From Colius striatus (Eukaryota > Chordata > Aves > Coliiformes > Coliidae): 64,000 bases of DNA. The position numbers and the translations under genes are program-made. The notes beneath the pieces are model-generated. The model saw only the letters and a program-made list of their open reading frames with translations, was not told where the DNA came from and did no database searches. Numbering within the stretch: the stretch's first letter is position 1; the number at the start of each line of letters is the position of its first letter. Of this stretch, positions 8,370-18,658 are shown one piece after another. The stretch covers positions 1,142,001-1,206,000 of the forward strand of contig NC_084774.1 in assembly GCF_028858725.1 (NCBI RefSeq), given 5' to 3'.

Positions 8370-8520
8370 GTCTGTGACATCACAAGGCTGTCGGGAGCAC
8401 GGCCAGGAGCATCCTCCCTGTGCTGCAGGAGCACGCGGCCTGCGGGGAGCAGCAGGGCAGTGATTGGCCGAGGAGCTGCGTGTGCCTGTGACGTCACAGA
8501 GGGGAGGGGCGGGGCTTAGT
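8370..8520 (-). promoter_or_regulatory. CRE/CCAAT promoter-like region upstream of RING gene A
   Basis: A perfect palindromic CRE, TGACGTCA, at 8489-8496, an ATTGG box at 8462-8466 and a CRE-like TGACATCA at 8375-8382 lie 270-400 bp upstream of the RING start codon in GC-rich sequence. CRE promoters are frequent in spermatid-expressed genes (CREM). The perfect CRE and the ATTGG box lie beyond the duplication boundary and are missing from copy B. Confidence 0.5.
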
Positions 8521-8799
8521 GCTGCGGGGGGCGGGGCTCCAGCAGCTCCTCGAATGCCTGAGCACGGGCTCTGCACACGGCCCTCACCCTGGCCTGGGGG
8601 GGGTGTGGGGAAGGCTGTCAATCAGAGACCAGACCACGCCCCCTCCTCCCAGGCCACGCCCCCCTCAGGCCACGCCCCCAGCCCTCACCAGCACCTCGGT
8701 GCGATCCAGCGCTGCCCCCTTCAGCCCGTGGAGCAAAGCAGCGTGGGAAGGGGACAACAAGGCCTCCCCAAACCTCTTCTCTAGGGCAAGCCCCCGCCC
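8521..8799. other. GC-rich noncoding with CCACGCCCCC repeats
   Basis: Short repeats of GGCCACGCCCCC (8635-8690) resemble KLF/SP-type GC boxes. No gene recognised. Confidence 0.5.
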
Positions 8800-9025
8800 A
8801 AGTCCCTCCAATGCCCCAAAGGGACCCCAAAACTCACTTTCAATTCCCCAAGGGGACCCTAAAACTCCCTGAATGCCTCAACAGGACCCCAAAAACCCTC
8901 AAACCACTCCCCAATACCCCCAGGGGACCCCAAAACTCCCCGAATGCCTCAAGGGCACCTCAAAACCCCTCAAACCCCTCCCCAATCCCCAAGGGGACCG
9001 CAAAATCCCCTCAAAACCTCCCCCA
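8800..9025 (+). repeat. C-rich imperfect tandem repeat
   Basis: Units of roughly 30-60 bp built from CCCCAAGGGGACC and CAAAACTCCC(TC)GAATGCCTC, alternating imperfectly. It resembles, but is not identical to, the CTCAAAACTCCACC family further right. Confidence 0.75.
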
Positions 9026-9035
9026 AGTTAAAATT

Positions 9036-9320
9036 TAATCTTAGTAAGTGTTGATTAGAAATTGATGATGAAGGAAACACTCTCTATCAACTGGTAACAA
9101 AATGAAGGAAATTGCACATGTTCCAGTTCAGACTTGCAATGGAATCGATCTGGGAGGACGAGGGGGGAACCTGATGAACGGTGATTGGCTTCCTAACCTT
9201 GGGATAGTAGTACTGGGGATATTTGGAGGATTCTTAATAATTCCATGTTTAATACCTGTTTTTTACCAGATTAATGCACTCAGTTACACAAGGAATGCAG
9301 ATAACTGCAGGGCCCGTTGA
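9036..9320 (+). pseudogene. env: Retroviral env (TM subunit) C-terminal remnant
   Basis: An open stretch from 9102 encodes a short ectodomain tail followed by a strongly hydrophobic segment (LGIVVLGIFGGFLIIPCLIP), the expected membrane anchor of a class I retroviral transmembrane subunit, then a short tail ending at TGA. An in-frame TGA upstream, just before the open stretch, and the absence of a surface subunit show it is a remnant. A polypurine tract and LTR start follow in the same orientation. Anchoring the fusion protein in the membrane would have been its role; this fragment is not functional. It is in the opposite orientation to ERV-A, so it belongs to a separate insertion. Confidence 0.7.
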
Positions 9321-9443
9321 TTCAGAACCAGGGAAGGAGAAAACTCATTCCTTGATGAGACTAAAAACAAAAGAAGATCCGAAATTGATACCAATTCGGC
9401 AAGTACTGACTCGATTAGAAACAAAACCACGAATCAATACCAT

Positions 9444-9600
9444 AAAGAAGAAGATGGGGGATTGTGAACTGTGTTCACCTGAGTCGTGTCACTGTGAAAC
9501 AATGCCGGGGCCCCAGGGTATAATGTGACTTTGAACCATTCTGCTTGTCCCTGTATAACCACAGGTTTAGGAGAAGCAGGATGGTGTGTATATAGAGGGA
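9444..9600 (+). mobile_element. Polypurine tract and start of a 3' LTR
   Basis: AAAGAAGAAGATGGGGGA at 9444-9461 is a typical polypurine tract, followed by TG at 9463, the expected first bases of U3. A TATATA box lies at 9589-9594. The LTR's far end could not be fixed, so the right boundary is provisional. Confidence 0.55.
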
Positions 9601-10339
9601 TTGCTAGTGCTTGGGGTAGTTTCCCTCCCTCATCAGGGCCATATAGAAAGGCTGTGTGAGCCTGGGCTTGAGGTGGGAGCAGTGCAGGGGTGGAAACAAA
9701 TGATTCTCCTCAGCAGTGCTCCCTGAGGCTGACAGGGAGTGAGACCTGGCTGGCAGGGGCTGTGCTCTGGGCTGTCACTGGCCCGATGGCTCCTTCCTGT
9801 GCAGCATTTCTGGTTCGTTCTCCCTGCTGTCTTCACAGGCTCCCCGGGAAGCGCTTTCCCAGACCCTTCTGGCTGAAGTGCCCAAGCAGCTGGTGTCCTG
9901 TTATAAATGGCAGGGATGGCCATCTCTGAAACCACCAGAGATAAAGAAGGTGTAGACTGCAGCCTGGTCCTGGCAACCTGGATCCCTGGGGTGAAGAGAG
10001 CTGTCAGCACCCAGGCCCTGCCCTGCAGCTATGGGTGCTCACTGCCTTGAGATTGTGCCATTCACACCAATTCTCCTCCCTGCCTGTGCTTTGTATCTTT
10101 GATCTTTTCTGTTCCTGAATGGAAGAAATGTAAATACATGTTCTGGTTTAGCAAGGAGCAGCTTTTGGTTTAGTAACAGGGGGAGGGGGTTGCAGTGAAG
10201 ACTCGGTAAAGAGTTTGTGGACAGAAGCTATCGGGAACAGACTAACTGAAACCCCCACTGCAGAGAGGGGAGGTGAGGGCAAAGTGGGGGATGAGGGCAA
10301 AGTGAGGTGTGCGGGGCACGGGGGTCCCTCCACAGCATT
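9601..10339. other. No gene recognised
   Basis: Noncoding sequence of ordinary base composition. It may include the remainder of the LTR that starts at 9463. No splice-bounded open frame of note. Confidence 0.4.
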
Positions 10340-10431
10340 GATGGGATGGGATGGGATGGGATGGGATGGGATGGGATGGGATGGGGTGTGGTGGGGTGGG
10401 ATGGGATGGGATGGGATGGGATGGGATGGGA
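10340..10431 (+). repeat. (GGGAT)n pentanucleotide microsatellite
   Basis: Two runs of GGGAT units (about 10340-10385 and 10397-10430), separated by GTGTGGTGGGG. The G-runs on the plus strand are regularly spaced. Confidence 0.97.
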
Positions 10432-11032
10432 CGTGGCGGCTGTGGGGTGTGGGAGGGGGCCGGGGCGCAGGGCAGTGTCAGCCCATGTTCCTCACGGCCA
10501 GTCAGAGCTTGGCTGTACCAGAGCAGCAGGGAATTCTCAGCACCTGGATCTCTCCCATCCCGCCTGGATGCCTCTGTGCTCCATGGAGAAAGGAGAAGGA
10601 TTCAGGGGCAGGAGGGCCCTTTCCCTCTTGCCAGCCTCAAGGCAGTTGGGCACTTTGGGTGTGAGGTGAATTGCAGCCTCAGGTGATCTCATCCATGGTA
10701 CCTTCCTCATGCACCGTCTCACCCTGCAGCCAGCTCAGCCACCGCAGCAGGCACCTGCATCCTCCTGTTTCCACATGATGCTGTGGCTGCTTTAGCAGCT
10801 GACCTACAGCTGTGTGCTGCTGGAGGGGTTCTCACTCCCTTCCCATCCCTTCCTCCATTGCGAGCTGCAGGGTCTGCCCTGGCCAGCAGGAAAATAACTG
10901 CCCACCCAGCGGCTTTTTGTGATGCTCAGTGGTTTGGTCACCTTGCAGAGGAGACCAACGAGCCACGTGGGAAACATGGGAAAGCGTGTCTGGGAATGAC
11001 CTGTCGTCTCTCTCCCCTCTGTTTGTTTGTAG

Positions 11033-11121
11033 CTCTTTGGCTGGCCTCACTACAGGAAGCTGGCTGTGGGAGAAATGCTGTCCATTAAGGTTTACAACTG
11101 CAGCAAGGTCTTCAGTAACAG
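11033..11121 (+). CDS. Single ferlin-like exon (C2-domain segment)
   Basis: An acceptor (TTTGTTTGTAG, to 11032) and a donor (CAG|GTGGGT at 11122) bound an 89-bp open exon, phase 0 to 2. It encodes about 30 residues including WPHY, LSIKVYNCSKVFSNR. This recalls the C2-domain strand and the YNxSKVFSNR block of ferlins of the FER1L/otoferlin group, which act in calcium-dependent membrane fusion. I found no neighbouring ferlin exons on either side, so this is probably a stranded exon from a partial duplication, or part of a gene whose other exons lie outside the window. Family assignment is from recall. Confidence 0.5.
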
Positions 11122-12069
11122 GTGGGTGCTCTGGTTGTTGGGGTGACCAGCAGAGGTGGGGGAGGAGGCACACTGAGCTTTAAGTGTTCTACTGGGGAAG
11201 TAGAAACTGTTTATTGCCAATTTGATGGAAGGATGATGAGCAGATGCTCAGCCTTTGGATTCCTTCCTGGGGCTTGGAAAGAAGGGTGGCTCCTTCCTTC
11301 CTGACGAGATTTCCTAAGTCACTGCTAGCTTTCTCTCTGCTCGGCCTCTCCAGAGCTGTCTCAGCCAGAGCAGAGCCGTGCCGGTCCTTACAGCTCGTGC
11401 AGACCTGGGATTCCTCAGCTTGAAGCTGATGCTGGCCATCCCCTGTGTGCCATCACTAACCAGGAGACCGCTCTGTTTTCCTATTGCCATGGCAACAAGA
11501 GGCGCCAACTGCTGTCCCCAGAAGCAGACAGTCACTTCGAGGCAGAGTGACCTCGGGGACGGTGGGATCAAACCTCACCTGCCTTGTGCCACGTTCATCA
11601 TCTGTGGGCGCTCGAGGCGATCTTCTTCCCGGTGAGTTCAACAAGAGAAGTGGAACTTCATCATGTTCTGGTGACCGCCAGGAACTTCTGTGCTTGAACT
11701 GCTGCTGGAGTTTAGGTCCAGAATGAGATCCAGTGCGTCACTGGCTTGGGGAAAGCGGCACTATTTTACCTGCAATCTAAAGGGGAGGGAAACAGAAAGA
11801 AATGCATTTCTCCAGCTTTGTGGCCCAATTCTAGAAGAGATCTAGAATTATCTGTCAGGGGAACTACAATCATTGTCAGTTGGCAGCAAGAATTCTCAGG
11901 TCTAGAAGTGCAATTCACGTGCTGTATTTGAGGAATAAGCTGAAGTTGATCACGGCTTTTGAGCTCTTTTCAAGCGAGACAGCCAGTTTGCTGCTTCAAC
12001 TGACATGTCCGGGAGTATCTCAAGTGCAATTGAATAACTGCCTTGAGAACAAACCCCGTACCGAATCCA
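11122..12069. other. No gene recognised
   Basis: Unique noncoding sequence between the ferlin-like exon and a CR1 fragment. Apart from the X-box-like palindrome I see nothing to annotate. Confidence 0.4.
11484..11495. promoter_or_regulatory. RFX X-box-like palindrome
   Basis: A perfect 12-bp palindrome TTGCCATGGCAA matches the core of the RFX X-box (GTTGCCATGGCAAC). RFX factors drive ciliary and spermatogenic genes. It lies 1.3 kb upstream of the SPOC gene's first coding exon. A single site is weak evidence of function. Confidence 0.4.
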
Positions 12070-12190
12070 CAGACTCCTCAGAGCGTGGCAGGGGTTGGAA
12101 GGGACGTCTACCGACCATCTCCAAGCCCCTGCTAAAGCAGGTCCAGCTAGCTCAGCTTGCAGAGGGAAGCGCACGTGGCAAGACTTCCAA
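12070..12190 (-). mobile_element. CR1 fragment (minus)
   Basis: GGGTTGGAAGGGACGTC, ACCATCTCCAAGCCCC and TGCTAAAGCAGGTC follow each other as in the 3' region of CR1 read on the opposite strand. Short and diverged. Confidence 0.5.
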
Positions 12191-12831
12191 AGCTGCATTG
12201 AAGTTGAACCCGCATGAAGCTCTGCAGGAGCAGAATCGTGTCAGATCAGATGCACATTGACGCTGCTTCTGCTGAAAAACAGTGTGGCCCAAACGGGAAA
12301 AACGGGAGTACTGAGTCATAACCAAGTGTGTCACGGCTCTGCCGTGTCAGGGTTTGATTACAGGCTTAAAAAGACCTTTTTATTCTGGCTCTAATGTGAA
12401 AAGTCATCACACTTTCAGTTACAGTTCTGGAGTCTGCTGCTTTCACAGCAACATTTAGAGTGTCTGACTGAAATGACTCTTAAGATGCAACTGCACTGTT
12501 AATTTCTTTAGAGCTTGGGAAAAGCTGACTAAAGGGTGGCCCCAAAAACTTGTAGCTGTCTAACTTAGTACTTTGAAGGAAGTCACTCAGCTGTGGTGGT
12601 ATGAAGGGAGTGTGAGTGGCTTCAAATTCAAGGGAAGTGTTTGTTACAACACCGTGAGATGACATCAGAACATTTCGTATCAGGCTGTGACTAGTTTTGA
12701 TTTTGAGTTTTGACCCTTCCTCGTGTTTCTCTTCAGCATTTCAGAGTGAGGACAGTGGTGTGTGCGCTGTGGAACTTGCTGGAAGCTGAGAGCCGGTGCC
12801 GTTAGCCTCAGTGACTCTAGAGACTGACACC

Positions 12832-15800
12832 ATGGAAAAGGATCCATCTCGTAAGATTTCTGCCTTTTCAAGCGAGCAGAAACTGTGCTGCTGTGTTCAT
12901 CATGTATATGTGTATTTGTGTGTGTCTGTGTGCCTGTAGATACATTTTTGAGTAAGAGGAATATGGAACAGCAGTTACACATTGGCACAGTGATTTTTTC
13001 ACCAAGACAGGAACGCTGTGTTGAAACAAACCCTTCTAAGAAAGCCCACCTTCCTTCACCTCCAGTTTAATAACTCTTCCCTTGTTTTTAGCAGCTGTTT
13101 TGGATTATGAAGATGATGGGAAGAAAGAGAAGAGGAAAAAAAGAAAGAAGCATTCCAAGAAAGAGTTCAGTACAGCAGAGGGCTTTGAACGGACTAAAGG
13201 CACTAAGAGAAAAGGTACAGGAGGTGGTGTTGTGGAGAACTCCCAGCAGTGAGAGCCCCTGTAAAGGACCTGGGGTTAGGAGCTCCTTTCTGCTGGAAGC
13301 ACATGCTAATGCTCAGGGGGATCTGAACTATGAAGGAAGGAGAAAAGTTGCCGAGCCCTTGCCTCCCAAAATGAGAGAGTGTCACACCGTGTCTCTTCAA
13401 CATCCATCCTCAGTGTGATGTTCATGCTGCCAGCCAAGGCACCCGTATTTCCGACTTTTGAGCACCTTCTGTGCTGTTTAAGGTGCAGGTCCTGAAAATA
13501 CAACATCTGGGTGAAAGTGTTGGTTGAACTTCACTGATACTCCAGGTGATGTTGATGCAGTTTCCAATTGCTGCACTCTGTAGCAAACTGGTTCTGTCAG
13601 GTGCCATGAGAATTGTTGTGTTTAAGTATCAAATGTAGGTTGTATTGCTTGTGCCTGGGGTTTGTTTTTTGCTGTGTGGAATTTGGGGTTGATTTTGAAG
13701 CTTTTTCCAGATCAGGAATCTTTGAGGCTGCTGCCTTTTTGTTCCTTTGTCTTTTTTCCCCGTTTTTCTTGAGTGGGTTGGAAATACCATTTCCAGCCTT
13801 TGGAGCTGAAGTGGAGCTCCTTTAAAGTCCTCAGTAACAGCTGAGACAAAGGATCACAGACAAATGTGAAACCTTTACTAGTGTATTGTCTTGTCTGTTT
13901 TACAGCTCAAGGGGAAGAGCAAGGGAATGGAGATGGAGCAGAGCCACCTTTGAAGAAAGTTATTGTACCTGTAGGGAAGAAACAGACAGCTCTTCCCCAT
14001 GACTCTTCCCTTTCTAGGGAGCCACAGGCATCTCCCAGCCAACAGAAAGCACCAGCTACCCCTCTCCAGCTAAAGAGCAGCTCTGAGCTTCGGGAATATG
14101 TTAAAAACAGTCTACAAAGAATATTTTGGGAAGAGTGAGAATTCAAAGCACTTATTTGACAGGGGAAGCTACAAGTAGAAGGAAATGTTTAGCCTGCAGA
14201 GTTTTGTTTAGGTTTTGAGATACTGAGGGGTTGCATTTTTACAACAAATCACAAAGCAGAATGGGCATTTCAGGTTGATGTTTAAGAACATTTTAAAATC
14301 TTGATGCAAAATAAAAGTGCATGAGGGAAGGCCTCTCCAAGTGAGGAGCAGCCCTGGGTGAGCTCTGAGAAGTTCGTTCTGAATGCTCCCTGCAGCTTTT
14401 GGCCTACCCAGAATGCACACACCCTGCTTTGTTTTTCACAGTCAAGCACAGCAGAGCCTGAAGTTCATCGGTCACCCAATATCTCATGCGTACACTTAGG
14501 ACAAAGCCAAGCCACTGAATCTTTCATGTGGCCGTTTTCACAGTCCCAAGTGTCCCCGTCCTGCTCCCCTTCCCCCAGCCCAAATTCAGGATCAACTTGA
14601 AAGTTCAGGGAGCCGGACTCAGATCTTACACACCTTCTCTGCTGTGGACAACTTGCAGAGCATCAGCCTGGTGACAGCAAAGATTCTACGAGGGGCAGAC
14701 TCTGAGGTCTGCACGTACATTAGTGTCTGGAAAGCAGGTGTCTGCTTTCTCGAGATGGCTGAAAGGCATTTCCAGATTTCCATCCTATATGATCCTCCAC
14801 TGTTACCTGTGAATTTATGGGTGTGAGCAGAAATTAGCCTGTTGATGAGCTTGAAAGGAAGGGCATTTCTTCCATGTTCTGGGCCCGTGCAACGGTAAAA
14901 ATACTGCAAAGTCTGTACAAAGCATTTAGTAAAAGTACTGTTGTTTGTTTAAAATTCAGTGTTTGATCAATATGGGGAGGGAGGAAAAGGAAAAAAGAAG
15001 AGAGCATTCTGCTGTGTCTCCTGTAACCTTCCTGCTTTGTGTTTGCTTGGCAGTGTTGCAGAGCCATACTTGCCTCAAGACAGCGACACTTCTTGCTCGG
15101 ACTCTTCCCTCAGCGCCGTTTGGAGAGGATTATTTAAGCTGCGGAGTGTGGCCACGTATCTCAGTAAAGCATATCCTGTATCTGGCTGCTTTGATAATCT
15201 TAGTGAGGTCAGCACTGGCATGTCTTTGTCTTTGGATCTGTTCTGCAGTTCGGTGGCTAGAAAGGCCGGGGACGCTGCGTATTGTTGTTACAACAGTGCC
15301 CATGGTGATGGCTTCCCTTTAGAAACAGCAAAAGGAGCTGGAGGATGGGAAAAAGCACCTTCTAAAAATTCCTCTCAGATTGGTGGAGGATGCTCAGGGC
15401 TGTAAATGTGTTTGGAGATGTGTTTGGATCTGGAAGAACAGCTTCCTGTCAGCTTCCTTCTTGGGAAAGAAGTTCCAAACAAGGCAGCATTTCAGGTCGA
15501 TGCCTTGTTCTGTTCTGAACCGAGATGGGTCACTGATGTGACCTGTCAGAAAGTTTTGGTTGTCCGTGGATGAAAAATACCATCCTTGTCACTAATTTTA
15601 AACTGAAACCAGTTGGATGATGACATTCATGAGTCTCTTGGTGTTTCTCACCCTGCCATGTGATGCTTCTTGTTTAGGAATTACCAGAGACGCTTCGGGT
15701 TGGTGGGACGATCCCACCGAAGGCAGTGTGGGATTACATTGCTGACCTCAGAACTGCACCTCATCAGGTATCCACTGAAAATCTTCTTTATTTCTTGCTC

Positions 15801-16925
15801 TTGAGCTGCAGATCCCCTTGATCTCTCTCTCCTGCAGAGCACTTAAATCTCCTTGCTCCTAATTCATTTGTAACGATTGAACACAAACTAATTATTCAAT
15901 GTTGAAGACTGAAATTCCATCTAGAAATAAGGAGATCTGATCATTGAATGTAGGAAATAGAATTCAGTACTAAGTCCACTTCAGAAGTGAAAGTTGATGC
16001 TCTGTACAAAAATAGAGGCCCGAAACTGAGACTTTTCTGTTTCTTTCCGGATCACTTGGAGCATCCAGGTGTTGAGTTTGATGTCAGACCAGCACTGTAT
16101 TTCTGATAAGGACAGATGGTATCAGCTGGACTATTGCCTGGGAAACATCAAGAGAGTGATAATTGTACCACTGCTTTTTACCCCTGAGGTTGGCCCTTTC
16201 CTGCTTGATTTGCTGCTCTGTTGAAGGCTGAATTGTTCCCCTTTGCTTTTCTATTACAGGAATTGTGTTTGATTCGTTTCCGTCCCGTGTATGAAGAGGA
16301 AGATATTTATGCCTATGTGTCTCTCTACGGCTACTTGATCAGTCGTGGTTGTTTTGGGGTTGTAACTAATACTCCCAAGAGAAGTATCAAGAATTTTTAC
16401 CTGATCCCCCTGAGCTCTGAGGACCCAATTCCATCCCAACTCTTGCCTCTTCATGGGCCAGGTAAGCACAAAAGAGGGGAGGCTAAATGCTGCAGAAGCT
16501 GAAAACGTTACAATGCAGGTAATTCTTCATTGGCACAGCAAAGGTTTGCAAAAGATTCACCAGCAGTTATGAAGCAGCAGATGTGAGGAGCTGACCTGTC
16601 TCTGTCTTAGTCTCTGTGTGATATTATTTGGGAAATAAGGTGTCTATGGGATCAGGTTTGAACCTAAGAGGTGGCAGAATGGGTGATCTAGGGGGATATT
16701 GTGTGAACAGAGGTTATTGCAGAATGGAATTGCAAGGGGTCATCTCATGGAATTGAGACAAACAAGTTCTGTAGGGGTCAGTCTGGAATTAGGAAGTTTC
16801 TCTTGACAGCAGAATCAGAACTCAGTCTCTCAGCTGTGCACTGTTTGCGTTCCCTTTCAGGTCTCGCGTCAGCTCGGCCCAATGTAATTCTAGGAGTGAT
16901 TATTCATCAGATCAAGAAGCATTAA
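12832..16925 (+). CDS. SPOC-domain protein, PHF3/DIDO1/SPOCD1 family (293 aa, six exons)
   Basis: Exons: 12832-12850, 13092-13214 (or 13095, a NAGNAG acceptor), 13906-14134, 15054-15207, 15678-15767, 16261 or 16260-16461, 16861-16925. With 16260 the lengths sum to 882 bp in one frame, ending at TAA 16923-16925. ATG lies in ACACCATGG. The N-terminus is Lys/Arg-rich (about residues 15-48, nuclear signal), then an acidic/Pro-rich linker. Residues about 104-123 (SSELREYVKNSLQRIFWE) resemble the first helix of a TFIIS central domain, whose remainder is missing. A complete SPOC domain follows, with the family blocks AYPVSGCFD, GGTIPPKAVWDY, ELCLIRF, YLIPLS and LPLHGPG, then RPNVILG. SPOC domains of this family bind phosphorylated RNA polymerase II tail; SPOCD1 acts in germline piRNA-directed DNA methylation. 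The protein is much shorter than PHF3 or DIDO1, with no PHD finger. It has seven segments if the short ATG exon is counted, and other upstream exons are possible. Confidence 0.8.
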
Positions 16926-17038
16926 GTTTTTGTTTGTAATCTTCTTAGAGGCTTGTTAAAATATTGTTACATTATTATCATTATTATTGTTGTTTTCACT
17001 CTTACCAGTTTTAGCAATCAGTTTGCTGTTCTCGTTCA

Positions 17039-17044
17039 AATAAA
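17039..17044 (+). terminator. Poly(A) signal of the SPOC gene
   Basis: AATAAA 114 bp after the TAA at 16925, in AT-rich 3' UTR sequence. The spacing suits a short 3' UTR. Confidence 0.7.
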
Positions 17045-17216
17045 CAACATTGTTTTGCAACAGAGCAAGGGCTGAGTCAGTATCTTTGGTATATATGGAG
17101 TAAGGAAAAGGTGGTGGGCAGAAGAGAGGGTCAGTGCTGTGTCAAGGCCTCTGAGCCCTGGCCAAAGGGGGTTTGGGGAGGATTTTGAAGCTGCTGGGAA
17201 TGCCAGCATTGGTGGG

Positions 17217-17285
17217 AGGATCTCAATTCCATCCCTTTTCATCCACCAGGTAAGCCCAAAAGAGGGGAGGCTAACTGCTAGGTAA
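17217..17285 (+). repeat. Partial duplicate of the SPOC penultimate exon/intron junction
   Basis: CAATTCCATCCC, a CCAGGTAAGC donor and CAAAAGAGGGGAGGCTAA occur here and at 16427-16492, across the end of the 16260-16461 exon and the start of its intron. About 70 bp downstream of the gene is thus copied from it, with a 12-bp internal deletion. It is not preceded by an open exon. Confidence 0.8.
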
Positions 17286-17369
17286 AATCAGCAGCCAAAA
17301 AATCCATGAGAGACAAGTTGCTGCATCTTTAATGTAAAGATTATGAATTTGTTATAGAAAGATACTTTT

Positions 17370-17700
17370 TAAAATGGGGGGAGGACACCCAAAAATGAGG
17401 GAAGGGGATTAGTGGTGGGGGGGCCCCCAAAAATGAGGGGATGGGGGTTAAAATGAGGGGGGGAGGGTAAAAGTGGTAATAAGAGGGTTAAATATCGGGG
17501 GGCACCTCAAAAAAAAGGGTTAAAAATGGGGGGAGGAGCGGAAAAGGATGGGGGAGGCCCAAAAATGATGAAAAGAGGCCTAAAATGAGAGGGGGGAAAG
17601 GCAAAAACAGCGGGAAAAGGCCTAAAACTGAGTGGGGGGCAGCCCAAAACGGGGTAATGGGAGACCTCTGGATTTGGGGAGGGGGTTGTAGACCGTGCAT
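17370..17700 (+). repeat. G-rich minisatellite
   Basis: Imperfect units of CCCAAAAATGAGGGG(A)GGGG, GGTTAAAATGAGGGG and GGGGGAGGCCC. Purine-rich plus strand with many G-runs of four or more. No conserved frame. Confidence 0.8.
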
Positions 17701-17974
17701 CAGGTTTTGGGGTGTTACTGACCCCTCCCCCCCCTTTTATTGTTCCCTCAGGAGATGTCACGGGAGGTCACGTGACCGAAGATCCTTTTTTTGGGGCTAT
17801 TTGTGCGGATTTGGGGTGTTTCCAACTCCCCTCCCCCCAAAGTAAACCTGCTTTAGCCCCTTCCCCATCCTTGTGTGAGCAGTGTGTGGCATTGTGATGT
17901 CATCAGAGCGTCGTTGTGACATCATCAGAGGGGGGAGGGGCAATGGGCGCCGTCTCCCGCCAAAAAATGGCCGC
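17700..17974. promoter_or_regulatory. Promoter-like region: E-box, two CRE-like sites, E2F/YY1-like motifs
   Basis: TCACGTGAC (17768-17776) is an E-box of USF/TFE type. TGATGTCATCAGAG (from 17895) and TGACATCATCAGAG (from 17917) are paired CRE-like sites 22 bp apart. TCTCCCGCC followed by AAAAAATGGCCGCC near 17954-17973 resembles E2F and YY1 sites. It lies between the SPOC gene and the MROH exons and could be a start region for the latter. No transcript evidence. Confidence 0.45.
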
Positions 17975-18658
17975 CCAGGCCTCAAAACAGCCCTCAGAAA
18001 CCATCAAAAACCCCGGTTTTGCCCTCAAAACTCCACCAGAACCACACTTTTCCCCTCAGAACTCCACCAATACTCCACCTTTTCCCTCAAAGACCCCACC
18101 TTTCCCCTCAGCTGTCCATGAAAATCCCACTTTTCCTCTGCAAACTCCACTGAAAACAAACTTTCTCCCTCAAATCTCCACCAAAACTGTACTTTTCTCC
18201 CTCAAAACTCCACCATACCTTCACTTTTTCCTTTAGTTGACCTCAAAAATGGGTTTTTGGCCTCAGAACTCCACCAAAACCCCACTTTTTCCCCTCCTAA
18301 GTCCATCAAAACCCCACTTCTCCCCTCAAATCTCCACAGAAACTCCATTTTCTCCCTCAAATCTCCTCTGAAACCCCATTTTCTCCCCCAGAACTCCACC
18401 AAAACCACACTTTTTCCCCTCAGAAGTCCACAAGCCCCCTATTTTTTCCCTCAAATCTCCACTTGTCCCCTCAGAACTCCACCAAAACCCCACTTTTTCC
18501 CTCAAAGACCCCAATTTTCCCCCCAGCTGTCCATGACAATCCCACTTTTCCTCTCCAAACTCCACTGAAAACACACTTTCTCCCTCAAATCTCCACCAAA
18601 ACTGCACTTTTCCCCCTCAAAATTCCACCAGAACTTCCCTTTTTCCCTTAGATGACCT
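17975..18658 (+). repeat. CTCAAAACTCCACC minisatellite, forward arm of an inverted repeat
   Basis: About 20 imperfect units near 31 bp, CCTCAAAACTCCACCAAAACC plus a CACTTTT(T/C)CC tail. A longer duplication of 415 bp overlies it: CAGCTGTCCATGA at 18109 recurs at 18524, with flanking units matching at the same offset. Confidence 0.9.

Larger units (their letters stand above)
6975..8433. repeat. Segmental duplication, copy A
   Basis: The 1,459-bp block is nearly identical to 24955-26413. The offset is 17,980 bp at both ends (GTGCTTTCCT at 6981 and 24961; GGCCAGGAGC at 8401 and 26381), so there is no net length change. Differences are scattered single bases. The block carries an LTR fragment, a RING-finger gene and about 330 bp upstream of its start codon; homology stops at TGCTGCAGGAGCA. 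Confidence 0.97.

Noticed and set aside
14551-14826. Possible extra SPOC-gene exon beginning after TTTTCACAG at 14550
   Set aside because: It gives an open stretch, but the peptide shows no TFIIS or SPOC similarity, and direct joining of 14134 to 15054 is already in frame.
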